64,000 bases of DNA from Pandoraea aquatica (GTDB lineage: Bacteria; Pseudomonadota; Gammaproteobacteria; Burkholderiales; Burkholderiaceae): assembly GCF_902459565.1 (NCBI RefSeq), contig NZ_CABPSN010000003.1, positions 1 to 64,000 of the forward strand, given 5' to 3'. Positions 33,526 to 42,158 of the stretch are shown one piece after another. A program made the translations under genes and the position numbers. Within the stretch, counting starts at the first letter, position 1, and every line of letters starts with the position of its first letter. The notes under the pieces were generated by a model, which saw only the letters and a list, made by a program, of their open reading frames with translations, searched no databases and was not told where the DNA came from.

Positions 33526-33720
33526 GCGCATGGCACCGATGCCTGACCGGCGTCGGCCATGTGCCGGTGGAAGTGAATGAGCGAAGCGCGCAAGTCCATC
33601 GGAAACAACGTTTGGACTGCCGGATGGGTGGCAAAAGCACCGCGGCGCACAGCGAAGGGAAACGACAACACCTCGAAGCATCGACATGAGCGCCCACGAG
33701 CGGCGCGGGGATATCGAAGC

Positions 33721-34602
33721 ATGGACAAACTGGAACAGTTCCTGACGCGCGCTGAAGGCGTGCTGGCCCGACTGGAGGCAATGTTGCCCCCGGCGACTCC
33801 TGAGATCGACTGGAGCGTCGCTACGGCGTTTCGTTGGCGCAAGAAGCAGGGGCGCGGGTTTCTGCAGCCCGTCGCGCATGTTTCCTCGATTACGCTAGGC
33901 GATCTGCAGAACATCGAACGCCAGAAGGCGCTGATCGAGCAGAACACGCGTCAGTTCGTGCGTGGCGAGCCGGCCAACAACGTGCTGCTGACCGGTGCAC
34001 GCGGCACCGGCAAGTCGTCGCTGATCAAGGCCTGTCTGAATCAGTACGCGTCGGAAGGGCTGCGTCTGATCGAAGTCGACAAGGACGACCTGACCGATCT
34101 TGGCGACATCGTGGATCTGATTTCGCAGCGTCCGGAACGCTTTGTCGTGTTCTGTGACGACCTGTCGTTCGAAGACGGCGAATCGGGCTACAAGGCACTC
34201 AAGGTAGCGCTCGACGGTTCCGTGGCCGCGCAGTCGGACAACGTGCTGATTTACGCGACGTCCAACCGCCGTCACCTGTTGCCTGAGTACATGAAGGACA
34301 ACGAGAGCTATCGTCACACCGACGACGGCGAGATTCATCCGGGCGAAGTGATCGAAGAGAAGATCTCGCTGTCCGAACGCTTCGGCCTGTGGGTGAGCTT
34401 CTACCCGTTCAAGCAGGATGACTACCTGACGATCGTCGGCCACTGGCTGCAACACTTCGGTGTGCCGGCGGATCAGACGGAAAGTGCGCGTCAGGAAGCG
34501 CTGATCTGGGCATTGGAGCGCGGTTCGCGCTCGGGCCGTGTGGCGTTCCAGTTTGCGCGCGATTGGGCGGGCAAACAGCGTGGCGCGGGACAGGCATCGT
34601 AA
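33721..34602 (+). CDS. DUF815 family AAA-type ATP-binding protein
   Basis: A 293-residue P-loop ATPase of COG2607/DUF815. Walker A is GARGTGKS at 92-99, Walker B is near RFVVFCDDLSFE, and the sensor-like YATSNRRHLLPEYMKDN follows. Family function is unknown; in many betaproteobacteria it sits next to mutT. The open frame extends back to 33577 but the family starts near MDKLEQFLTRAEG, and the ATG at 33721 follows cggggat. mutT begins 67 bases downstream, so the two are probably co-transcribed. Confidence 0.85.
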   Translation: MDKLEQFLTRAEGVLARLEAMLPPATPEIDWSVATAFRWRKKQGRGFLQPVAHVSSITLGDLQNIERQKALIEQNTRQFVRGEPANNVLLTGARGTGKSSLIKACLNQYASEGLRLIEVDKDDLTDLGDIVDLISQRPERFVVFCDDLSFEDGESGYKALKVALDGSVAAQSDNVLIYATSNRRHLLPEYMKDNESYRHTDDGEIHPGEVIEEKISLSERFGLWVSFYPFKQDDYLTIVGHWLQHFGVPADQTESARQEALIWALERGSRSGRVAFQFARDWAGKQRGAGQAS

Positions 34603-34669
34603 CGATCTGGCAGACGGCGCGGTCCGGGGATGATCCGGACCGTCGTTTGCCCGATCCCGAAATTCAGCA

Positions 34670-35116
34670 ATGCGTAGCGATATGACAGATTCGAAACGAA
34701 CGGCGCCGGATGGGCGTCCGGTCACGGAAGTGGCTGTGGGCGTGATGGTGCGCCCGGATGGTGCGGTGCTGTTGGGGCAACGTCCTGAGGGCAAACCGTA
34801 CGCCGGTTACTGGGAGTTCCCTGGCGGCAAGCTCGAAGCGGGTGAGTCGGTCGCGGCGGCGCTGGCGCGCGAGCTGCACGAAGAGCTGGGTGTCACCGTG
34901 GAGCGTTGCGCGCCGTGGCGTGTCCTCGAACACGACTACCCGCATGCGTATGTGCGTCTGCACTTCTGCAAGGTGACGGCATGGCAGGGCGAGCCGCACG
35001 GCAAGGAAGGGCAGGCGCTGGCGTGGGAGCATCCGCCGGTGAGCGTGGAGCCTCTGCTACCCGCTGCGTTGCCGCCGCTGACGTGGCTGGCTGAAGAGTT
35101 GGCGCAGCGGACCTGA
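34670..35116 (+). CDS. mutT: 8-oxo-dGTP diphosphatase MutT
   Basis: A 148-residue Nudix hydrolase that cleans oxidised guanine nucleotides from the pool. The complete Nudix box is at about 52-74, starting GGKLEAGE and continuing to RELHEELGV. The N-terminal EVAVGVMVRPDGAVLLGQRP and the late substrate-recognition stretch match MutT rather than other Nudix subgroups. A second ATG four codons in (34682) is equally possible. It faces yacG across a shared terminator. Confidence 0.9.
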   Translation: MRSDMTDSKRTAPDGRPVTEVAVGVMVRPDGAVLLGQRPEGKPYAGYWEFPGGKLEAGESVAAALARELHEELGVTVERCAPWRVLEHDYPHAYVRLHFCKVTAWQGEPHGKEGQALAWEHPPVSVEPLLPAALPPLTWLAEELAQRT

Positions 35117-35198
35117 TGGCCGCATGACGTCGCCGGGCGGCGACGTCTTCTGTGCCGGATGCATCGGTGAGGCAGATGCCTGCGGGGTCGCCACAAAC

Positions 35199-35237
35199 GA
35201 AAAAGCCGTTTCGATCTGCATCGAAGCGGCTTTTTTT
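35199..35237. terminator. bidirectional terminator between mutT and yacG
   Basis: aaaaagccgtttcgat pairs with atcgaagcggcttttt around a four-base loop (one T-G wobble), with A- and T-runs on either side. Confidence 0.9.
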
Positions 35238-35265
35238 ATGGTGCTCAGCTTGGATCCTTCAGCGC

Positions 35266-35460
35266 TCAGCGTTGTGTCGGATCGAGCGGCGATTCCTGTG
35301 AGGGATCTTCCGGCGATTCGGACGGGATGGTGTACTTCTCCGCCGCCCACGCGCCCATATCGATCTGCTTGCAACGTTCCGAGCAGAACGGACGGAATTT
35401 GGCTTGCGGACTCCAGACGACTTTCTTGCCGCAGGTCGGGCAGTTTACGGCGCTCGTCAT
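35266..35460 (-). CDS. yacG: DNA gyrase inhibitor YacG
   Basis: A 64-residue zinc-finger protein. Ligands are Cys7, Cys10, Cys26 and Cys30 (CPTC ... CSERC), followed by the [13 protein letters not shown] block and an acidic Ser/Pro tail. YacG binds GyrB and blocks DNA binding. It begins four bases after zapD, so it is translated from the same message, with coaE upstream on the same strand. Confidence 0.92.
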   Translation of the reverse strand: MTSAVNCPTCGKKVVWSPQAKFRPFCSERCKQIDMGAWAAEKYTIPSESPEDPSQESPLDPTQR

Positions 35461-35464
35461 CGGC

Positions 35465-36220
35465 TTACAGATTGCACAGGGTGAGCAGGAACGGCACGTC
35501 GCTGTCGACCGGACGCGGCTTCAGATCGCCATCCTGCGTCGTGAAGCGCACCCACAGCATGTACTTGTTGGCGCTGGCTTCAGGAATGACGCGAAGGTCG
35601 GCGGCGACACGCACCTGCATCAGTTGATAGACGCGGCCGGTGAGCATCTGCTGATAGCTGCCCTGCTGCGCCATCGCCTTGCTGGCATGACCGGACTCGC
35701 GCGCGAGTCCCAGCACGATGCTGATGGCGTCGCGAATCGGAAACAGCGGACCGATCCACTTATCGATGTCGTGACGGCGCTGCTCGGCATCGTTGTGCCG
35801 CCAGGCGTAATACGACGGCAGATCGAAACGGCAGGTGCCACCCGGAATGACCGAGCGGCTGCGAATGCTGGCAAGCCACTCGTTGTCGTTCAGGTGCTGA
35901 CCGGGTTTGCCGGGAATCTGGTTGAGGTTCGCGATGGCCAGCTCGACTTCGCCGATGAATTGTTCGAGCGCGTCGGAGGCGATATCGGGATTGCCGCGAT
36001 AGGTCTGCAGCGTCTGACGTTGCCGGTCGAGTTCCTTGACCAGTTCGTTCTTCAGATCGGTGCGACCGGCGATGTCGGCAATCTCGAACATCGTGATCAG
36101 GGCCGCGTGATGATCGAGCGGCTGATCCTGTCCGACGAAAAAGGCAAAGCGCCCGAACAGCTCTTCTAGCCGAAGCAGCGTGCGAATGCGTTCGTTGAGC
36201 GGATATTCGTACAGGATCAA
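35465..36220 (-). CDS. zapD: cell division protein ZapD
   Basis: A 251-residue FtsZ-bundling protein (DUF1342) that cross-links protofilaments through the FtsZ C-terminal tail. Family blocks: [19 protein letters not shown] at the N-terminus, [14 protein letters not shown] in the middle, and the C-terminal strands. No ATG exists at the conserved N-terminus; the only fitting codon is a TTG at 36220 with a weak ribosome-binding site. A promoter candidate is seen just upstream. Order zapD-yacG is conserved. Confidence 0.92.
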   Translation of the reverse strand: MILYEYPLNERIRTLLRLEELFGRFAFFVGQDQPLDHHAALITMFEIADIAGRTDLKNELVKELDRQRQTLQTYRGNPDIASDALEQFIGEVELAIANLNQIPGKPGQHLNDNEWLASIRSRSVIPGGTCRFDLPSYYAWRHNDAEQRRHDIDKWIGPLFPIRDAISIVLGLARESGHASKAMAQQGSYQQMLTGRVYQLMQVRVAADLRVIPEASANKYMLWVRFTTQDGDLKPRPVDSDVPFLLTLCNL

Positions 36221-36263
36221 GCGCGTTGGCCCAAAAGTTGGCGCTTTTCAGCGTAATGGCGAC

Positions 36264-36293
36264 ATTCTAATGCGGGAATCTGTCGGGTTGCAA
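36264..36293 (-). promoter_or_regulatory. candidate zapD promoter
   Basis: On the minus strand: TTGCAA (complement of 36288-36293), 18 bases, TAGAAT (complement of 36264-36269). Predicted start about 37 bases before the zapD TTG. This would separate zapD-yacG from the upstream pil-coaE operon. Confidence 0.45.
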
Positions 36294-36395
36294 CGCGAGT
36301 GGGCGCTCAATTGGGCACCGAATGCAAGACAGCTGCGCGAAATGCCTCCCGACATACCTCCAGACATCGGAATTTCGAAGTGCCGCGACTGGAAA

Positions 36396-37010
36396 TTACT
36401 CGCCGCCGGTCTGCCTGGCGAACTGAAGATAGGCCGCGTGCAGTCGGTCGACCTGGGGCGCGAGCGGTGCCTGCTGCGTGTCGTTGTCGATGATGTCGTC
36501 TGCCACTGCGAGTCGCTGCGCCCGTGACGCCTGACGGGCCATGATCGCCTGCACCTGCTCGCGCGTGAATCGATTGCGCGACATGACGCGTGCGATCTGT
36601 GTCTCCTCGGTGCAGTCGACGACGAGAATGCGCTGCACCCGCTCACGCCATGTGCCGGACTCCACCAACAACGGCACGACGAAAATCAGATAGGGCCCTT
36701 CGGCTTCGGCCGCCGCGCGCTCGCACTCGGTGCGTATCAGCGGATGGGTAATTGCCTCCAAACGCGCTTTCGCCGAGTTGTCCGAGAACACCGCTTCGCG
36801 CATGCGCGTGCGATCGAGTGAGCCGTCCGGCGCAACGAAGGCGTCGCCGAAGTCCCGACGGATCGCGGACATCGCCGCGCCGCCCGGGGCGGTGATGCTG
36901 TGTGCGATGGCATCGGTATCGATAATCGCGATGCCATGGGTCGCAAACAGATTGGCGACGGTCGTCTTGCCGCTGCCGATGCCGCCGGTCAGGCCGATGG
37001 CGTAAGTCAT
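36396..37010 (-). CDS. coaE: dephospho-CoA kinase
   Basis: A 204-residue kinase for the last step of coenzyme A synthesis. P-loop GGIGSGKT at 9-16, then IDTDAIAH, the [12 protein letters not shown] block, and a lid segment near [18 protein letters not shown]. The ATG at 37010 overlaps the pilD stop as ATGA and has ggaggaactcc before it; a longer frame to 37280 lies within pilD. Its coupling to pilD is a common arrangement in beta- and gammaproteobacteria. Confidence 0.95.
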   Translation of the reverse strand: MTYAIGLTGGIGSGKTTVANLFATHGIAIIDTDAIAHSITAPGGAAMSAIRRDFGDAFVAPDGSLDRTRMREAVFSDNSAKARLEAITHPLIRTECERAAAEAEGPYLIFVVPLLVESGTWRERVQRILVVDCTEETQIARVMSRNRFTREQVQAIMARQASRAQRLAVADDIIDNDTQQAPLAPQVDRLHAAYLQFARQTGGE

Positions 37011-37867
37011 GGAGTTCCTCCGATCCAGAGCATGAGGCTGTCGCCGCCGAAGAGCGTGACGATGCCTGCGGCGGCAAGAAACGCGCCGAAAGGAAACATC
37101 TGATCGCCGCGCAAGCGTCCCATCAGCCAGGCGCTGCCTGCAATGACGATGGCGAGCACGCAGGCGACGAGCAGAATCTGCGGTAACGCCGTCCAGCCGA
37201 ACCATGCGCCGAGCGCAGCGAACAGTTTGAAGTCGCCGAATCCCATGCCTTCGCGACGTCGTATCCACCAGTACACCCAATACATCGCCCAGAGACTCAT
37301 GTAGCCCGCCGCCGCGCCAATGACGGCCGACGGCAGGTTGGCGAACCAGTGACCGAGATTACAGAGTAGCCCTGCCCAAAGGAGCGGGAGCGTGAGGATG
37401 TCGGGCAGCAGTTGGGTGTCGTGATCGATGTAGGCGAGGGCGATCAGCGTCCAGACAAGTCCGAGTGCACCGACGCTCTGCCACGTTGGCCCGAAACGCC
37501 AGGAGATGGCCACACTCAGCACGCCGCTGAGCAGTGCGAGTTGCAATCGACGCGACGGCGCAGGGTCGGAGAGCGCGACGGGCAGGCCGACCGCACCCAC
37601 GCTCGACATCTCGGTGGTCGAGGCGAGCGCAAGCGGGGAGACCTGAGGTGATGCGGCGGGCAGAGCGTGCGTGTCCGAGCTTTCGGCGGCCTGCAATTCT
37701 TCGAGCCACGCGCGTTCGATGGCGGCAGGCACCCGTCGCACGACAACATCGAGGAGCAGTCCGGCAATCACGCCGCAAACCGCAAACAATGCGAGACGCC
37801 AGTGGGGGGGAAGTTGCGCGAGCCAGTCGACGAGAAGCAGCTCGGCGTAGCCATTCATGGCGTTCAT
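37007..37867 (-). CDS. pilD: type IV prepilin peptidase PilD, cysteine motif missing
   Basis: A 286-residue polytopic A24 aspartic peptidase that removes prepilin leaders at the inner membrane. Both catalytic aspartates are present: Asp148 in [12 protein letters not shown] and Asp212 in [16 protein letters not shown]. The N-terminal cytoplasmic part (about 45-95) normally carries two CxxC pairs binding zinc and linked to N-methylation; here it is replaced by Ala/Ser/Pro-rich sequence without any cysteine. So peptidase activity looks intact, while methyltransferase activity is uncertain. It overlaps pilC upstream and coaE downstream by four bases each. Confidence 0.88.
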   Translation of the reverse strand: MNAMNGYAELLLVDWLAQLPPHWRLALFAVCGVIAGLLLDVVVRRVPAAIERAWLEELQAAESSDTHALPAASPQVSPLALASTTEMSSVGAVGLPVALSDPAPSRRLQLALLSGVLSVAISWRFGPTWQSVGALGLVWTLIALAYIDHDTQLLPDILTLPLLWAGLLCNLGHWFANLPSAVIGAAAGYMSLWAMYWVYWWIRRREGMGFGDFKLFAALGAWFGWTALPQILLVACVLAIVIAGSAWLMGRLRGDQMFPFGAFLAAAGIVTLFGGDSLMLWIGGTP

Positions 37868-39090
37868 GCGACACCGTATCCGAGTTGGAACATCGGCAGG
37901 TACATAGCGAGGACCATGCCGCCGATCAGCAGGCCGAGCAACGTAATCATCATGGGTTCGAGCGTTGCGCAGGTACTGACCAGCGCATGCGACGCTTCCT
38001 CGTCGAGCAGGCCGGCGGCCTGATTGAGCATGCGCCCGAGTGTACCCGATTCCTCTCCGATTACGACCAGTTGCGCCACGGCCAACGGCCAGTGTTCGTC
38101 GCCTTCCAGAGACGTCGCCAGACGCTCGCCCCGGGCGACTTTGCGATGCACGTCGTGCGCCGCTCGCTGCATCACGAGATTGCCGCAGGCGCTGGCCGCC
38201 GCGTCCATGGCGTCGGGCAGCGCGACACCGGCGTCGAGCAGCGTGCCGAGCGTTCTGGCCCATCGTGCGGCGCTCATCATCCGAAGAATCTTGCCCACGC
38301 CGGGCAGGCGCAGCAATAGCCGGTCGCGGTGGCGTCGCAGACGCAGGCTTCGCCGCAAACCGGCCGCGACGACCAGCCCGGCGGCACCCGCGCTCGCCAG
38401 CATCCAGGGGCCGTTGTCGAGCGAGGTGCGCGAGACGTCGATGAGCCAGCGGGTCAACGGCGGTAACGGCACGCCACCGCCGGCAGCACTCGCGAATAGC
38501 CGCTCGAACTCCGGGATCACCCATTGCAGCAGCGCGATGACTACGGCGACCGCTACCGCTAATACGGTCAGCGGATAGGCGAGTGCGCGCTGCAGTTTGT
38601 CGCGAACGCTTTGCACGTGATCGTACTGTGCGCTCAGCCGTGCCAGTGTCGGGCCGAGTTGACCGCTCAGTTCTCCTGCCGCGATCAACTGACAATCGAC
38701 ACTGCTGAAGCGCTGGCTGGCATGCGCCATCGCCTGCGCGAGCGGATGCCCCAGGGCGACGTCCTCGGCGACGGTGGCGGCCAGTCGCTTGAGGCCGCGT
38801 GTGTGCGCACCTCTGGCAAGCACGTCGAGGGCGGCGCTCAGCGGCACGCCTGCGCCGAGCAATGTCGCAAGACGTCGCACCAGGTCGGTCGCGTCTGCCG
38901 GGCGTGTGCGTGCGGCAGATGAGTGGCGACGCTGCGGACGCAGTTGCGTGACGGTCAACTGCGGATGCCGATGGCGCAACGCCAGTCGGGCGGCTGCCTC
39001 GCCGTGGGCGACGACGTCTCCGTGAAGACGCTGTCCATCGGCGTCGCGCCCCTGCCAGCGCCATCGTTGTAAATGTGCCGGCGTCGTCAT
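37864..39090 (-). CDS. pilC: type IV pilus inner-membrane platform protein PilC
   Basis: A 408-residue GspF/PilC protein with two homologous cytoplasmic halves and about three membrane helices. The first half contains RRLATLLGAGVPLSAALDVLA, the second WARTLGTLLDAGVALPDAMD, both the family's repeated signature, and it ends in GLLIGGMVLAMYLPMF. PilC couples PilB ATP hydrolysis to pilin insertion. Its first 60 residues are Arg/His-rich. It follows pilB by 138 bases, a gap without a gene. Confidence 0.92.
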   Translation of the reverse strand: MTTPAHLQRWRWQGRDADGQRLHGDVVAHGEAAARLALRHRHPQLTVTQLRPQRRHSSAARTRPADATDLVRRLATLLGAGVPLSAALDVLARGAHTRGLKRLAATVAEDVALGHPLAQAMAHASQRFSSVDCQLIAAGELSGQLGPTLARLSAQYDHVQSVRDKLQRALAYPLTVLAVAVAVVIALLQWVIPEFERLFASAAGGGVPLPPLTRWLIDVSRTSLDNGPWMLASAGAAGLVVAAGLRRSLRLRRHRDRLLLRLPGVGKILRMMSAARWARTLGTLLDAGVALPDAMDAAASACGNLVMQRAAHDVHRKVARGERLATSLEGDEHWPLAVAQLVVIGEESGTLGRMLNQAAGLLDEEASHALVSTCATLEPMMITLLGLLIGGMVLAMYLPMFQLGYGVA

Positions 39091-39228
39091 GCGGCACCTT
39101 CGCTCGACGTGACCGGTGGTCTCGATGGGCGGGCCAGTGGTGTTCGCTTTGCGCCGTCGTGTCGAATATCCTCCACCCGGCTCATCGACGGTATGCGCGC
39201 GGTGTCGTGTGTTCGCATTTCGGCGGCT

Positions 39229-40401
39229 TCAAGCGGGCAGCGTTGCATCGACATCCTCCTGATCGACAGCGCCTGCATCGACATGCCACAACCCGGCTTC
39301 TCGCAGCGTCATGACGCCTTCGCTGCGTGCCTGCGCCGCTAGTTCGTGCGGACTGCGCGCCTGCGCGATGTTGATCGCCTGCGTGGGGCTGATCGGCATC
39401 ACCTGAAACGCGCCGATGCGTCCGGCAAAACCGGTGCCGTGACAGCGCATGCAGGCGTCCGCGTGGTCCGTGGCACTCGTGGTTGTGCCGGAAGGCTCGC
39501 ATCCGGCCGGGCATCGTCGCCTGAGCAGACGCTGTGCGCTGACCAGCAACAACGTCGACGACAGATTGAACGGCGCGACGCCGAGGTCGAAGAGCCGCGC
39601 GAGCGTGCTTGGCGCGTCGTTGGCGTGCACGGTGGCAAACACGAGGTGACCGGTTTGTGCTGCCTGTATGGCGATCTCGGCGGTCTGGGCATCGCGGATT
39701 TCGCCCACGACGAGGACGTCCGGATCCTGACGGAGAAACGCCCGCAAGGCGGTTGCAAAGTCGAGCCCGGCGCGTTCGTTGAGATTGACCTGCGTGATGC
39801 CGGCCAAGCGAATTTCCACCGGATCTTCGATGGTGACGATGTTGCGCGACGCGTCGTTCAAACGTCGCAGGCAGCTGTAGAGCGAGACGGTCTTGCCGCT
39901 GCCTGTCGGTCCCGTCAGCAAGATCAGGCCGCGCGGCCGGGCAATCGCTTGCGTGAGCGCGAGGTATTGCTTCGGCGAATAGCCGAGACCTTCGAGCGAG
40001 AGCGGGACCTTCGCGCCATCGAGCAGGCGCACCACGAGTTTCTCGCCGTGCAGCGTCGGGAGCGCACTCACGCGACACTCGACCGGTTCGCCCGCTTCGC
40101 GCCACACCATGCGTCCGTCCTGAGGCAACCGCTTTTGTGCAATGTCGAGATTGGCGAGCACCTTCAGACGCGAGATCAGCATGTCGCGCGCCGTCAGCGG
40201 AACGTCGCCATGATCCTGCAAGCGACCGTCGATGCGCAGACGAACTCGAAAGCGCTGCGCCATCGGTTCGAAATGGATATCGGACGCACCTGCGCGAATC
40301 GCTTCGCTCAGTATGCGTTCAAGGCGTTGCAGCGGTGTGGTGGACGGCGGGATTCCGGTGGACGGCAGGGCGTCGTCGGAGACGATGGCTTGACGCGGCA
40401 T
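39229..40401 (-). CDS. pilB: type IV pilus assembly ATPase PilB, short form
   Basis: A 390-residue GspE/PilB-type secretion ATPase. N2-domain ASDIHFEP is at residues 39-46, Walker A GPTGSGKT at 164-171, the Asp box includes TIEDPVEIRLAGITQVN, Walker B is DVLVVGEIRDAQTAEIA, and the His box is ATVHAND. A zinc-like set of cysteines follows (CPAGC and CMRC). Well-studied PilB proteins are about 560 residues; the N-terminal MshEN-type domain is absent and the protein starts almost directly with the N2 domain. First gene of pilB-pilC-pilD-coaE. Confidence 0.9.
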   Translation of the reverse strand: MPRQAIVSDDALPSTGIPPSTTPLQRLERILSEAIRAGASDIHFEPMAQRFRVRLRIDGRLQDHGDVPLTARDMLISRLKVLANLDIAQKRLPQDGRMVWREAGEPVECRVSALPTLHGEKLVVRLLDGAKVPLSLEGLGYSPKQYLALTQAIARPRGLILLTGPTGSGKTVSLYSCLRRLNDASRNIVTIEDPVEIRLAGITQVNLNERAGLDFATALRAFLRQDPDVLVVGEIRDAQTAEIAIQAAQTGHLVFATVHANDAPSTLARLFDLGVAPFNLSSTLLLVSAQRLLRRRCPAGCEPSGTTTSATDHADACMRCHGTGFAGRIGAFQVMPISPTQAINIAQARSPHELAAQARSEGVMTLREAGLWHVDAGAVDQEDVDATLPA

Positions 40402-40542
40402 GACGGGGTTCGGCGAGAGCTGGGTGAAGCTTCAGTCTCGTCAAATCCCTGTGGCGGCTCAATCGGAATAACCTGAAAAATGACGGTAGGTGACGGGCAG
40501 TGAACGAATGCGTTGTGATCGCTTCCCGTCAGTCGCGTAGCT

Positions 40543-41835
40543 TTAGTCGTGATGCGCAGCCCGCGCCACCGGTTTGAACAGGCGCACCGTCTTGATCGCC
40601 TGGTTGTCGATTTGCACGATCTCCATACGCACGCCGTCGATCTCGAGACTGACGGACGCCTCGGGGATTTCGCGCAGCACTTCGAGAATCAGGCCGTTGA
40701 GTGTCTTCGGGCCATCGGTCGGCAAATGCAGTCCCAGTCGTCGGTTCAGGTCGCGCAGACCCACGCCGCCGCCGACGAGACAATCGTCGTCCACTGTCCA
40801 GCCCGAACGGCTGCCGCCCGCGCCAGGCACGCTCGTCGTGAACTCGCCGATGAGTTCTTCGATGATGTCCTCGGTCGTCACCAGCCCTTCGACTTCGCCG
40901 TACTCGTTGACCACGAGTCCCACGCGACGATGGTTTTCCTGGAAGTACTGCAACTGTCGCAGCGCGGGGGTATCGCTCGGAATGAAATACGGTTCGACGA
41001 GCAACGCGCGCAGCGTATCGACCGTGAGGTCGTCCGGGTGACGCAACGCTGAGAGCGTACGACGCACCGGCAGAATGCCGACAATGCGATCGATATCGCC
41101 GTCATAGACGGGCAGCTTGTTGTGATAACAGGTTTCGAGTTGCGAGAGGATCGTGTCGAGCGGCGCCGAGATATCGAGCGCTTCGATGCGCGCGCGGGGC
41201 ACCATCACATCGTCGACGGCGATGTTCTCGAGATCGAGCAGATTGAGCAGCACGCTACGCGGTTTGGTCGGCATGTAGTTGCCGGCTTCGAGCACGATGG
41301 TACGCAGTTCTTCGGTGGTCAGACGTGTCTCGCTCGCCGCCGTGCGCGTATCGATGCGCAGCACGCGCAGCATGCCGCGCACGAACGTGTTGAGCACCCA
41401 CACCAGCGGCGTTGCCACGGCCACGATCGGTTTGAGCGGCGTGCTGACGGAAAGGGCGATGCGGTCGGGGTACGTCGCGCCGACGATCTTCGGCCCGATC
41501 TCCGCGAAGATGATGATGAGCAGCGCAATCATCGCCGTCGCGATCGACAGCGTGATGGCGTCGTTGCCGAAGTAGCGCACCGCGATGGACGTGGTGAGCA
41601 CCGGCACGACCGTATTGATGACGTTATTGCCGACGAGAATGGTCGAGAGCAGATCTTCCGTGCGAGAAAGCAATCCCTGTGTCGCGCGCGCGCCGTGTAC
41701 GTTCATGCGTACCAGGTGCTTCAGTCGATGGCGGTTGAGCGCCATCATGCTTGTCTCGGAAATGGAAAAGAATCCCGAGCAGATGATCAGGAAAGCGACG
41801 GCGCAGATCTGCGCCCATAAGGGCAAGGCGTCCAA
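40543..41835 (-). CDS. HlyC/CorC family transporter (CNNM/CBS)
   Basis: About 430 residues: an N-terminal DUF21/CNNM membrane domain (helices from ALPLWAQICAVAFLIICSGFF, with SETSMMALNRHRL), two CBS domains (VMVPRARIEALD and the VGLVVNEYGEVEGLVTTEDI region) and a C-terminal CorC_HlyC domain. Such proteins are implicated in magnesium or cobalt efflux. I place the start at a TTG (41835) just before the first helix, by comparison with homologues beginning LDALPLW; an ATG at 41928 would add 31 unconserved residues. No strong ribosome-binding site at either. Confidence 0.87.
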   Translation of the reverse strand: MDALPLWAQICAVAFLIICSGFFSISETSMMALNRHRLKHLVRMNVHGARATQGLLSRTEDLLSTILVGNNVINTVVPVLTTSIAVRYFGNDAITLSIATAMIALLIIIFAEIGPKIVGATYPDRIALSVSTPLKPIVAVATPLVWVLNTFVRGMLRVLRIDTRTAASETRLTTEELRTIVLEAGNYMPTKPRSVLLNLLDLENIAVDDVMVPRARIEALDISAPLDTILSQLETCYHNKLPVYDGDIDRIVGILPVRRTLSALRHPDDLTVDTLRALLVEPYFIPSDTPALRQLQYFQENHRRVGLVVNEYGEVEGLVTTEDIIEELIGEFTTSVPGAGGSRSGWTVDDDCLVGGGVGLRDLNRRLGLHLPTDGPKTLNGLILEVLREIPEASVSLEIDGVRMEIVQIDNQAIKTVRLFKPVARAAHHD

Positions 41836-42002
41836 GCGTTTGGGGGCGGCTAAGCGCGGGCGGTGGCAATGAGTCGCCACTATATCAGAGGGGATTGGAA
41901 CGTTTGCTGCGTAGCCCGACGGGGACATCTCATCGGACGGATGTGATGGACTGCCGACGTTTCGATGCGGCGCGCGTGGTGGACCAATTCGGCCGTAGAA
42001 AT

Positions 42003-42038
42003 AAAAAAACCGACGGACAAGTCCGTCGGTTTTTTTGC
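42003..42038. terminator. bidirectional terminator after tRNA-Pro
   Basis: aaaaaaaccgacggac pairs with gtccgtcggttttttt. The perfect long stem serves the minus-strand tRNA gene and its possible co-transcript with ispB. Confidence 0.9.
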
Positions 42039-42062
42039 TTTGCTTGAGAGCAAAGTAAATCC

Positions 42063-42139
42063 TGGTCGGGGTGAGAGGATTCGAACCTCCGGCCTCTACG
42101 TCCCGAACGTAGCGCTCTACCAGGCTAAGCTACACCCCG
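42063..42139 (-). tRNA. tRNA-Pro (anticodon CGG)
   Basis: A 77-base cloverleaf on the minus strand with encoded CCA. Acceptor stem CGGGGTG pairs with CACCCCG, discriminator A. The anticodon arm ctacg-ttcggga-cgtag reads anticodon CGG, and the T-arm contains ggttcgaatcc. It lies 19 bases downstream of the ispB stop on the same strand, so its promoter may lie within ispB or the two may be co-transcribed. Confidence 0.97.
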
Positions 42140-42158
42140 CTTCGATACTGCTACTTCG

